A stretch of DNA of 64,000 bases, from the NCBI GenBank assembly GCA_040880405.1, contig JBBDIM010000177.1, positions 11,829-75,828 on the forward strand, read 5' to 3'. This document shows positions 38,212-46,078 of this stretch, one piece after another. The translations under genes and the position numbers were made by a program. The stretch comes from JBBDIM01 sp040880405. GTDB lineage: Bacteria > Planctomycetota > Planctomycetia > Pirellulales > Pirellulaceae. The notes under the pieces were generated by a model, which saw only the letters and a program-made list of their open reading frames with translations, did not search any database and was not told the origin of the DNA. Positions within the stretch are counted from its first letter, which is position 1; each line of letters starts with the position of its first letter.

Positions 38212-41200
38212 ATGTTCGGATATGAGATACACCTGGAACGCCCCTGGTTTCTGCTGCTCTTGCTCCTTATCCCGGTGATATGGCTCACCGCCTGGGGAGG
38301 CTTGAGCGCGATGGGCCGATCTCGCTGGGTGTTGGCTGCGTCTGTGCGGAGCCTGCTGGTATTGCTGATGGTTCTGGCCCTGGCCGAGGTCGACATCGTC
38401 CGCCGCAGCGAGCGGACCACGGTGATGTATCTGGTCGATCGGTCGCTCAGCATCCCCCGCGATCAACTCGAAGAGGTGATCCAGTATGCCCAGTCGACCG
38501 CCCGGGCGCAGCGTCGCCAAGCCCGGGAAGATTTGGTGGGGGTCATCTCGTTCGGCTCCGAAGCTGCCCTCGAAACACCTCCGTACAGTGGTGATCCCGT
38601 ATTGGCTCGGCGGTTCGAAACCATGATCGACGCCGACAACACCAACCTGGAAGCCGCCTTGAAGCTGGCCCAGGCCTCGTTTCCGCCGGATAGCGGCAAA
38701 CGAGTGGTGATCATTTCCGACGGCAACGAAACCATGGGAGACGCTCTGGGCCAAGCTAGGCGACTCGCGGCCGAAGGGATCGGGATCGATGTCGTCCCAA
38801 TCCGTCGCACACCCCATGCCGAGATTTCGGTGGAAAAGATCGCCACTCCGGTTGATGCTTGGAAGGGTTCTCCCTTTGATGTCCGCGTCGTGATGCGGAC
38901 CGATCCGGCCCCGGGTGGCTCAGATAAACCAGTCCCCGGCCGGTTGACGGTTCGCCGCCTGCTGCAAGGGGAAGAGCAGATGGTGGCGGAGCAAGAGGTC
39001 GAACTTACCCCCGGCAAACAGGTCTTCACATTCCGTGAAGACCTGGGAGCGGAAGGTTTCTTTACCTACGAGGCGCGGTTCACACCGATCGAGGCGGATG
39101 GGGATGGCTTCACGCAGAATAACCAGGCGACCTCGTTCACCCATATCCGAGGCCCTGGCAAGGTGCTGCTGATTGTTGATTGGACCCGAGCGGACGAGTT
39201 TGATTCGCTGGTGAAAATCTTGCAGCAGAACAAGATTGAGGTCACGGTCCAGCCGAGCAATCAACTTTTTTCCCGCTTCGCTGATTTGCAGGCCTACGAT
39301 GCCGTAATCCTGGGCAATGTCCCGAGAGCCGGTGGCGACCAAGGGCAGGAGATCAGCGTCTTCAGCGACCAGCAGGTCAGCATGTTGGTCGAGAACACGC
39401 GACGGATGGGATCTGGCCTGATTATGCTCGGTGGTCCGGAAAGTTTCGGTGCGGGGGGCTGGACTAACACGCCGATCGAAGAGGCGATGCCGGTCGACTT
39501 CAGCATCAAGGACGCCAAAGTGATCCCGACCGGGGCCTTGATGATGGTGATCGACCGTTCCGGCTCGATGAGTGGCGACAAGCTCGACCTCTGCAAAGCG
39601 GCCGCCGCCGAAGCGGTCAAAATCCTTGGCCCACAGGACTATATCGGCGTGATCGCCTTCGATACCCATCCGACACGAGTCGTCCCGATTCAAAAAGTGG
39701 GCAACGGCCGAGCCGCGACGCGGATGATCTCGCGGATTTCATTAGGTGGCGGTACGGACGTTTACCCGGGCATGGAGGATGGCTATCGCTCGCTCCAATC
39801 CATTCAGGCCTCGGCCAAACATATGATCGTGCTGACCGATGGCCAAACGCCACCGAACGACTTCCAGGGCCTGACTCAAGAGATGCGAGCGCAGGGCATC
39901 ACCGTTAGCGCCGTGGGAGTCGGTGCCGATGCCGACCTCAATTTGATGCAAACGATCGCCTCGGTCGGTGGTGGCAAGTTTTACCATGTTACCAGTCCGC
40001 AAGCGGTCCCGCGGATCTTCATGCGCGAGGCCCGTCGCGTTTCTCGGCCCCTATTGTTTGAAGATCCCCGGGGCTTCACGCCGCAACTGGTAAGCCAGCA
40101 TGAAATCCTTTCCGGGATGGAGGGCTCATTTCCCGCGATGACCGGTTACGTGATGACCAGCGCCAAAGATCACCCGCTGGTCGAAACGCCACTCATCTCA
40201 CCGCTACCAGCCAATCAAAAGTCGCCCATTCTGGCCACGTGGCAGTACGGCCTGGGGCGGAGTGTCGCCTTCACCACCGATACGGGCCAACGCTGGACCA
40301 ATGCGTGGACACCCTGGGAAGGCCACGAAAAACTGTTCTCGCAGATGGTTCGCTGGGCGATGCGTCCCAACAACGAGGACGCCAAATACATGCTCACCAG
40401 CGATGTCGACGGCCAAAAGGTCCGTGTGGTCCTCACCGCCCTGGATGAAGAGGGAGACTTTGTCAATTTCCTCGCACCTTCGCTAGCCGCCGTCGGCCCG
40501 AAGGAAAACAATCTCGACCTCGATTTCAAACAGGAAGCCCCCGGCCGGTATGTCGCGGAGTTCGACGCCCAAACCCCGGGGCCGTACTTCATGGCGGTCT
40601 CTCCCGGCCCCAACGAAACGCCGCTGCGGATGGGCGTGAATGTCGGCTACTCGGCCGAGTTCCTCAATCGCGAGGAAAACATGAACGTCCTCACCCAACT
40701 CGCCGCACTCACTCCCCGCGACGGCGAGCCAGGCCAACTGGTCGAACTGTCCGGCGGCCGGGCCCTCGATGGGGACGAGGAAGTGGTCGATCTATTCCGC
40801 GAGGGTCTCGCCAGAGCCGCCCACCAACAACCCGCCTGGCACTGGATGCTCCTGGCCGCCGCCTGCCTCTTCGTGTTCGACATCGCCAACCGCCGGATCG
40901 CCTGGGACCACTACTGGCTGCCAATGCTCTGGGCAATGCTGGCCCGCAAGAAAACAGCCGAACCAGCCAACCCAGCCCTCGACCGCCTCAGAGCCCGCAA
41001 AGACGCTGTTCGCCAAGAAATCACCCAACAAAACAGCAGCCGCCGCTTCGAAGAACAAGTCCCCGCAGGCACTTCAACCAGCATCGAAGAACTAACCGAA
41101 ACCACCGGCGAATCACGCAGCCAAAAGTCCGGAAAAGCGATGTCGGCTGAGGACCCGGCGAACCAGGAGACTGCTTATCTTGATCGGTTGTTGGCGGCAA

Positions 41201-41232
41201 AAAGGAAGGCGAAGCAAGAGCCGCGGGAGTGA
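38212..41232 (+). CDS. Large membrane protein with two von Willebrand A domains and a GATase-like domain
   Basis: 1006 aa. Two N-terminal membrane segments (FLLLLLLIPVIWLTAWGG and LLVLLMVLALAEV), vWA-1 at about 60-225 (VMYLVDRSLSIP, DxSxS degenerate), beta-rich segment 235-320, a glutamine-amidotransferase-like Rossmann domain about 325-440 (AVILGNVPRAGG, LIMLGGPESFGAGG; no catalytic Cys seen), vWA-2 about 443-620 with an intact metal site (MMVIDRSGSMSG), beta region, a C-terminal membrane segment near 880 and a basic tail. This architecture is the BatA/Aerotolerance-like set found widely in planctomycetes. Likely a periplasmic assembly or stress factor; role inferred. ATG 38212 follows GAAGG. 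Confidence 0.8.
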   Translation: MFGYEIHLERPWFLLLLLLIPVIWLTAWGGLSAMGRSRWVLAASVRSLLVLLMVLALAEVDIVRRSERTTVMYLVDRSLSIPRDQLEEVIQYAQSTARAQRRQAREDLVGVISFGSEAALETPPYSGDPVLARRFETMIDADNTNLEAALKLAQASFPPDSGKRVVIISDGNETMGDALGQARRLAAEGIGIDVVPIRRTPHAEISVEKIATPVDAWKGSPFDVRVVMRTDPAPGGSDKPVPGRLTVRRLLQGEEQMVAEQEVELTPGKQVFTFREDLGAEGFFTYEARFTPIEADGDGFTQNNQATSFTHIRGPGKVLLIVDWTRADEFDSLVKILQQNKIEVTVQPSNQLFSRFADLQAYDAVILGNVPRAGGDQGQEISVFSDQQVSMLVENTRRMGSGLIMLGGPESFGAGGWTNTPIEEAMPVDFSIKDAKVIPTGALMMVIDRSGSMSGDKLDLCKAAAAEAVKILGPQDYIGVIAFDTHPTRVVPIQKVGNGRAATRMISRISLGGGTDVYPGMEDGYRSLQSIQASAKHMIVLTDGQTPPNDFQGLTQEMRAQGITVSAVGVGADADLNLMQTIASVGGGKFYHVTSPQAVPRIFMREARRVSRPLLFEDPRGFTPQLVSQHEILSGMEGSFPAMTGYVMTSAKDHPLVETPLISPLPANQKSPILATWQYGLGRSVAFTTDTGQRWTNAWTPWEGHEKLFSQMVRWAMRPNNEDAKYMLTSDVDGQKVRVVLTALDEEGDFVNFLAPSLAAVGPKENNLDLDFKQEAPGRYVAEFDAQTPGPYFMAVSPGPNETPLRMGVNVGYSAEFLNREENMNVLTQLAALTPRDGEPGQLVELSGGRALDGDEEVVDLFREGLARAAHQQPAWHWMLLAAACLFVFDIANRRIAWDHYWLPMLWAMLARKKTAEPANPALDRLRARKDAVRQEITQQNSSRRFEEQVPAGTSTSIEELTETTGESRSQKSGKAMSAEDPANQETAYLDRLLAAKRKAKQEPRE

Positions 41233-41344
41233 GCGCGAGAACCATGGTACCAGTGAGGGGGGCAGCCCGCCCTAAGGATTGGCTTCTGGCCAGCATGGCA
41301 GTCCGGAGTATCGTACACCGTTTCTTGGGAGGCTTTAGACAACC

Positions 41345-42313
41345 ATGAGCCAGCTTCACATCGTACCCCATAGATCACATGGACGTGACGATCAACTGCG
41401 CTCGCGGGGAATGCTTTCGCTGTTGCTACTATCTCTACTGGCAATGTCCACAATGACTTGGCCCAACGCGGCCATGGGGGACGAGGCGATTCCCCCTCAA
41501 GCCTTTGAGGGATGGCAGAGGCTGATTACAGCGGTCGAAAATGTCGAAGGTAGATTTGTGCGGGAACAATCTGCACCCTTCAACCTTGAACGAGTATCAG
41601 CGGGCAAAGACGAGTTGTCCTTTGGCCATTCAGGCAACGGAGTGATCTTGGCAACCAATCACCTTGGCATTGAAGTGATCTACGCGACAAATGGCGAGTA
41701 TGCCTTTCGCGTGGAACGTCCTAAGGGAGATGAAAAGTTTAAAGTGCGGCTGTTCTACGACGGCTTCGAAGGTCGTGTCTATGAAAGATACTTAAGGTAT
41801 CGATTGGAATCCTTTTTGTGGTCGGGTTTTGCGATAGAAGGGCAGCGATTGCCTGATATTTTTCGAGATGACGATGGTTGGGCATGGTCACTGTCGATGA
41901 ATGAAGAGACGAGGGTGGTTACTTTGAATGTCAAAGCTGCGGAGAGCAATCGTGATGCTAAATTCGCCAGCGCTATCATTCAATGTTATCCAGATCAGGA
42001 TTGGGCGATCGAGAGTTTCAAATGCAATATCCCTCGGGATGGCGGCATAATTGAATGGAGGAGGAATGGCCCTGAGTGGGTACCGCACAGGGGAGCGTGG
42101 CAATATATCGAAGGTAAAGTCACGTATGATCAAGTTGACGGCACCTGGGTCCCCAAGACCTTTCGGCGACGCGATTTTGGCGTGATGATATTTCCGATTG
42201 ATGATCCAGAATGGGAGAGGCAAGATCTCTATCGGATGAAAACGATCGCGAAGCAGTCAGGAGAGGAAGCTGCCCTCACGCTGGAATCCTATGGATTGAC
42301 GAAGCCGAAATAA
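41345..42313 (+). CDS. Exported hypothetical protein, AT-richer than neighbours
   Basis: 322 aa with a signal-peptide-like N-terminus (MLSLLLLSLLAMSTMTWPNA after 22 polar residues). The mature part is beta-strand-rich and charged (EVIYATNGEYAFRVERPKGD, RNGPEWVPHRGAWQYIEGKV) and resembles the outer-membrane-lipoprotein/LolA-type beta sheet seen in planctomycete hypotheticals, but I do not recognise it. Codon use is visibly more AT-rich than in flanking genes, suggesting recent acquisition. GGGAGG lies 11 bases before ATG 41345. It sits at the edge of the repeat-rich accessory block. Confidence 0.7.
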   Translation: MSQLHIVPHRSHGRDDQLRSRGMLSLLLLSLLAMSTMTWPNAAMGDEAIPPQAFEGWQRLITAVENVEGRFVREQSAPFNLERVSAGKDELSFGHSGNGVILATNHLGIEVIYATNGEYAFRVERPKGDEKFKVRLFYDGFEGRVYERYLRYRLESFLWSGFAIEGQRLPDIFRDDDGWAWSLSMNEETRVVTLNVKAAESNRDAKFASAIIQCYPDQDWAIESFKCNIPRDGGIIEWRRNGPEWVPHRGAWQYIEGKVTYDQVDGTWVPKTFRRRDFGVMIFPIDDPEWERQDLYRMKTIAKQSGEEAALTLESYGLTKPK

Positions 42314-42413
42314 GAAAGCAGGAATGGCCGGAAATTGGATAAAACAATTAACTATCAGCAATCACCTTCCATTGCCTGGTTGCACTTACGTACTGTTAGT
42401 CGCTGTATCTACC

Positions 42414-42819
42414 CTAGCCTTCCATCGGGCCATCTTCCGGGACGATTTCCGAACGACCGCGTCGGTCAATGATCAGCATTCGCAGGACGAGGAAGCTCGA
42501 AAGAAGCAGCAGCAGGGATGGAGGGACGAGCATGAAGACCGCAGAGAGCTGGACCATGGTGAATTGGCCGAGTGTCACAATCAAGGCCGGGGCGTAAAAC
42601 GTCCACAACATTGCAAGGCTGCTGAGCGCGAACCACGAGGCATGCCGGAAGCCGACGAGCAGCAGAAATCCTGCCATGACCAGGAGCACGGCACCCCAGA
42701 ATGCGATCGAATGGGTGACACTGATGGGCGCCCCCCCAAATCGACATCATCATGGTAAGGTAGACCTGGATGCCGCAGAGCAACCCGGTCAGCACCGAAA
42801 CGCCGCCGACAACCTTCAT
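42414..42819 (-). pseudogene. Small four-helix membrane protein broken by a homopolymer frameshift
   Basis: Two overlapping minus-strand frames together make one sensible protein. It starts at ATG 42819 (MKVVGGVSVLTGLLCGIQVY, then MMMSIWGG) and runs into a tract of seven G (plus-strand C at 42731-42737). Removing one G shifts the read to WGAPISVTHSIAFWGAVLLV, which continues in the second frame to 42414 and gives a protein of about 134 aa with four membrane helices. The upstream frame past the tract is not protein-like. It is a pseudogene, a phase-variable gene or a sequencing error. No family recognised. Confidence 0.75.
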
Positions 42820-42876
42820 AGGGCCCCCCGCCGCACAGTTAGTTTTCTCTGTTTCTCCCGATCTTCACGGCGGGGG

Positions 42877-42960
42877 TGGCACTGTCAAATCGATGCACGA
42901 CTCCGTGTGCCACTGGCATCTTGCCAGTGCTTTGCTTTGCCATTGTGAACAAACGTCGCC
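42877..42960 (+). repeat. Interspersed repeat, copy A
   Basis: Begins TGGCACTGTCAAA and ends AACAAACGTCGCC. It contains the palindrome CACTGGCATCTTGCCAGTG, which would fold into a hairpin. Nearly identical to copy B at 43103-43188. REP-like or non-autonomous mobile unit. Confidence 0.7.
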
Positions 42961-42983
42961 CCGATTGTGCGGCAGGAATGATG

Positions 42984-43058
42984 AACGCAGAGACGCGAGG
43001 ACGCAAAGAATCCGATTTAAGCTCTTCGCGTCCTTGCGTCTTGGCGTCTTGGCGTTGA
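42984..43058. repeat. Palindromic repeat (CGCAGAGACGC / GCGTCTTGGCGTT type)
   Basis: Left arm AACGCAGAGACGCGAGGACG and right arm CTTCGCGTCCTTGCGTCTTG/GCGTTG are imperfect inverted complements. This type of cgcagagacgc unit is a common interspersed repeat of bacterial genomes (from memory). It lies between copies A and B. Confidence 0.6.
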
Positions 43059-43102
43059 AAGACTTTGATTTCAGTCACGGCCAACCTCCACTCGGCGGGA
43101 TG

Positions 43103-43188
43103 GCACTGTCAAAACGCTGCACAACTCCGTGTGCCACTGGCATCTTGGTGAGTGCTTTGTTGTGCCATTGTGAACAAACGTCGCACCG
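43103..43188 (+). repeat. Interspersed repeat, copy B
   Basis: Same sequence as copy A with scattered substitutions; the hairpin right arm has changed (CACTGGCATCTTGGTGAGTG), so the palindrome is decayed here. Confidence 0.7.
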
Positions 43189-43211
43189 GCCGTGCATTAC
43201 CTACCTGACTC

Positions 43212-43332
43212 CCATTATGGCAAGACGTGAATCACCAGCCCACTCAGCCAAAACCACCCGATTCCCGGCAGGGTTAAAGCCCTGCCGCTCAAATTATCGC
43301 GTGGCCTGGTGATTTACCTTTTGCCATAATGG
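43212..43332. mobile_element. MITE-like palindromic element, 121 bp
   Basis: Terminal inverted repeats of 25 bp (43214-43238 and 43306-43330) match at 22 positions and, extended by two outer bases on each side, start CCATTATGGCAA and end TTGCCATAATGG. Inside is a second perfect 8-bp hairpin CGGCAGGG/CCCTGCCG around 43265-43287. No ORF and no clear target-site duplication was seen. Short, non-coding with terminal inverted repeats: a miniature inverted-repeat element or large REP unit. Confidence 0.7.
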
Positions 43333-43388
43333 AGTTCAGTTGGTCCGCCCCTCGCGCGAGGTTTCGGCGCTCGCTGAAGATAGAGAAC

Positions 43389-43446
43389 CAAAGCACTGGC
43401 AAGATGCCAGTGGCACACAAGGCAATCGACCGGCTCAACAGTGCCA
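43389..43446 (-). repeat. Interspersed repeat, copy C (inverted)
   Basis: CAAAGCACTGGCAAGATGCC through GGCTCAACAGTGCCA is the reverse complement of the 3' part of the copies A/B type, with the palindrome intact. Shorter than A and B. Confidence 0.6.
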
Positions 43447-43478
43447 CCCAGGGCGTGCTTGGGATGCGAAGTCCTCTC

Positions 43479-43534
43479 GCAGTTCCCCCACGCTCTACGC
43501 GAGCGTGGCTACAGGAAGGTTGCGAGCGTGGCTA
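43479..43534. repeat. Hairpin repeat shared with 53560-53592
   Basis: GCAGTTCCCCCACGCTCTAC and GCGAGCGTGGCTAC form an imperfect hairpin (43479-43512), with a partial second copy of the right arm (43521-43534). The reverse complement of the first copy matches 53560-53592 (GTAGCCACGCTTGCAAAAGC then GTGGGGGAACTGC). It lies just upstream of the argG 3' end. Confidence 0.65.
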
Positions 43535-43545
43535 CCGAAAATTGC

Positions 43546-44760
43546 TCAATACGCCCGCGGGGTCACCCTGCCCTGTACCCGAGACGGCAAGCCTTGGATC
43601 CTTAAAAATCCTTCGGCGTCGGTTTGGTCGTACGAGCCGCCACCTTCCATTGTGGCGATTCCTTCGTCGTATAGGCTGTTGGGGCTGGTTCGGCTGTCGA
43701 CCATGATGTTCCCCTTGTAGAGGTTCAGGCTGATCTCGCCGGTTGCTTTTTCCATCGCGGTGCGGATGAAGGCCAGAAGGGCGTCCATCTTTGGGGTGTA
43801 CCAAAAGCCGTAGTAGACGCTTTCCGCGACGACTGGGGCGAGTTGGTCGCGGAGGTGGATCAGGTCTCGGTCGAGGGTGAGTTGCTCGATGTTCAGCAGG
43901 GCGTCGTACAGGATGGTCATCCCGGGCGATTCGTACACGCCACGGCTTTTCATCCCGACGAACCGGTTCTCGACCATATCAATCCGGCCCACGCCGTTGC
44001 GTCCGCCGATCTCGTTGAGCTTGGTCACCACTTCCAAGGGGCTGCACTTTTGGCCGTTGATGGAAACGGGGATGCCCTTCTCGAACGTCAGTTTGACGTT
44101 CTCGATCTTATCGGGAGCCTCTTGCGGGCTGACGGTCATCCCGAAATCGACTTTCTCGACTCCGTTGACCATCAGGTCTTCCAGGTCGCCCGCTTCGTAG
44201 CTGATGTGGAGGCAGTTTTCATCGGAACTGTACGGCTTGGAGGCGGAGGCCTTTACCGGGATGTTTTTGCTTTCGCAGTACTCGATCATCGCGGTCCGCC
44301 CGGGGAACAGCTCGCGGAACTTGGGGATTCGCCAGGGGGCGATGATCTTCACACTGGGGTCCAAGGCCTCGGCCGCGAGCTGGAAGCGGCATTGGTCGTT
44401 CCCTTTGCCGGTCGCGCCATGGGCGTAGGCGTCGGCACCCACTTCCCGCGCGACTTGCAGGCAAATCTTCGAGATGATCGGCCGGGCAATCGAGGTCCCT
44501 AGCAGGTAAATCGACTCGTACTTGGCCTGCCACTGCAGCATGGGAAAGGCGAAGTCGCGGCACATCTCTTCGCGGCCGTCGACAATCCGCGACGACTTTG
44601 CCCCGCAGTCCTTCGCCTTCTGTAGGATCGCCTCTTTGTCCTCACATGGCTGCCCTAAATCGACGTAGACGGCGTGGACTTCATATCCTTCGTCTTGCAA
44701 CCAACCCAGGATGACCGAAGTGTCCAACCCGCCGGAATAAGCCAATACGCAGCTAGCCAT
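43546..44760 (-). CDS. argG: Argininosuccinate synthase
   Basis: 404 aa, the usual length. ATP-binding PP-loop SGGLDTS at 9-15, and conserved TSIARPIISK, AHGATGKGNDQ (ATP and citrulline/aspartate binding), GRNGVGRIDMVENR and SGVYESPG-like KSRGVYESPGMTIL. It joins citrulline and aspartate using ATP to make argininosuccinate in arginine synthesis. ATG 44760 is the only good start. It is followed downstream by the repeat cluster and preceded (133 bases) by the YeeZ-like gene on the same strand, so a shared transcript is possible. Confidence 0.96.
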   Translation of the reverse strand: MASCVLAYSGGLDTSVILGWLQDEGYEVHAVYVDLGQPCEDKEAILQKAKDCGAKSSRIVDGREEMCRDFAFPMLQWQAKYESIYLLGTSIARPIISKICLQVAREVGADAYAHGATGKGNDQCRFQLAAEALDPSVKIIAPWRIPKFRELFPGRTAMIEYCESKNIPVKASASKPYSSDENCLHISYEAGDLEDLMVNGVEKVDFGMTVSPQEAPDKIENVKLTFEKGIPVSINGQKCSPLEVVTKLNEIGGRNGVGRIDMVENRFVGMKSRGVYESPGMTILYDALLNIEQLTLDRDLIHLRDQLAPVVAESVYYGFWYTPKMDALLAFIRTAMEKATGEISLNLYKGNIMVDSRTSPNSLYDEGIATMEGGGSYDQTDAEGFLRIQGLPSRVQGRVTPRAY

Positions 44761-44892
44761 GAAAACGCCACTTGGGATGCAAAGCGAAGGAACTGTCCAC
44801 GATCAGGTCTCTCCCTTACCGCGAGAAAAACCGATCGACACAAGCCTTTTATTGTGGGACCCCCACCCCTAAAACACAAGAGGCGTGAGAGA

Positions 44893-45780
44893 TTACGACC
44901 GACCCACAATTGCAGCCAACCCTTCGCGGTAGGAAGGGTACTTGGGAGCAAACCCAAGCTCCCGCACGATCCGCTCCGCATTCATCCGTCGATCGGCACC
45001 CGCTCTTTGGGCGGCGGGAGAGTCGGCCGGTGGTGTCTCGAAGGTTGGCTCCGGGGCCTTCAGCAGCCGCGCGACTTCGCGGTAATATTCGCGCCGCGCG
45101 ACCGGCTGTCCATCCGCCACAATGTAGACCGGGGAAACCGCATCCGCCTCCCAAGCCAGCTCCACCGCTTGGCAGGCGTCTTCGACATGAATCAGGTTGA
45201 GCGACCCTTGAGCCGGTGCCGGGATCGGCTTTCCCGCCTGAATGTCGGCCGCTCGGGGGATGCGTCCAGGGCCATAAATCCCCGCTAGCCGCAAAATAAC
45301 ACCCCGCTTGCCCCAGTGCTTGCCCCAGTGTGGATGCTGGCGCAAGCGGTTTTCCGCCTCCAGAAAAGCTTGCCCACCTAGCCGCATTGGCTGGCAGGGT
45401 GTCTCTTCGTCGACCTCTTCCCCCCCGGCGTCGCCATATACCCCGGTCGTGCTAATCAGGACAAAACGCTTGCAGCTTTGCGGTAGGTTCTCTAGCGTAT
45501 GAGAAAGGCCATCGGCGTAAACCGTGTGCCGATCGGACCCCGACGTAGGGTCGAATCCGACGCAGTAAACGGCGACCTCCACTTCCGGAAGTTGTTTCAG
45601 GCTTACGGGTTGGGTGACATCCGCCAAGAGCGGTTCCCACCCCCGACTCGCAAAATCGAGGGCCGTTTCCTCCGATCGGGTCGTGGCCCATACCTGGGTT
45701 CCAGCCTGATGCTGGCGGTCGGCCAATCGTTTGCCCAGATAGCCGCACCCAATTACCAATCCTTGTTTTTTGCCTGACAT
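44893..45780 (-). CDS. NAD-dependent epimerase/dehydratase, YeeZ-like
   Basis: 295 aa. Extended SDR (Rossmann) fold with GLVIGCGYLGKRLADR at the N-terminus (GxGxxG), VLISTTGVYGDAGGEEVDEE in the middle (conserved TGVYG), and ILRLAGIYGPGRIPR. The classic YxxxK catalytic pair appears to be absent: the position holds GGQAFLEAENRL. This matches the YeeZ/SDR5-type family of unknown function. ATG 45780. Lies upstream of argG on the same strand and divergent from the HtrA gene. Confidence 0.8.
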   Translation of the reverse strand: MSGKKQGLVIGCGYLGKRLADRQHQAGTQVWATTRSEETALDFASRGWEPLLADVTQPVSLKQLPEVEVAVYCVGFDPTSGSDRHTVYADGLSHTLENLPQSCKRFVLISTTGVYGDAGGEEVDEETPCQPMRLGGQAFLEAENRLRQHPHWGKHWGKRGVILRLAGIYGPGRIPRAADIQAGKPIPAPAQGSLNLIHVEDACQAVELAWEADAVSPVYIVADGQPVARREYYREVARLLKAPEPTFETPPADSPAAQRAGADRRMNAERIVRELGFAPKYPSYREGLAAIVGRS

Positions 45781-46078
45781 CGCCTAACTTTCCTAAGAAG
45801 AATCACCCCAACACGCGCCCCGATTCAGGAAATGTCCCGCGAAATTTGCCTCTATCAAGAGACTACCAAACCGTTTAGGGGTTCATTAAGATGAATTGTA
45901 GCTAAATGGCCGCGTGACGGCGTCGGGAGCAAGCTCATCTCATTCCCGGTGACATCACGTCGGTAAGTTTGGGCCTCGGCAATGTTGGACCGACCCTTGA
46001 TCGCTTTTCTATAATTTGCCCGAACCAGCCCGACAACATTCCGTAAGATGGTTGGGACCATCAAACCAAGGCGAAACC
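45781..46078. other. Divergent intergenic region YeeZ-like / HtrA
   Basis: 298 bases between two divergent genes. A sigma70-type promoter candidate for the rightward HtrA gene is annotated separately. No gene, RNA or repeat seen otherwise. Confidence 0.5.
45985..46015 (+). promoter_or_regulatory. Candidate sigma70 promoter of the HtrA gene
   Basis: -35 TTGGAC (45985-45990), 19-base spacer, -10 TATAAT (46010-46015), 63 bases before the start codon. The -10 is perfect; spacing is slightly long. Confidence 0.5.

Larger units (their letters stand above)
42820..43545. other. Repeat-rich gene-free stretch
   Basis: 726 bases with no credible gene. It holds at least five repeat units: two direct copies at 42877-42960 and 43103-43188, an inverted copy at 43389-43446, a palindromic unit at 42984-43058, the MITE-like element at 43212-43332, and a hairpin repeat at 43479-43534. 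Confidence 0.7.
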
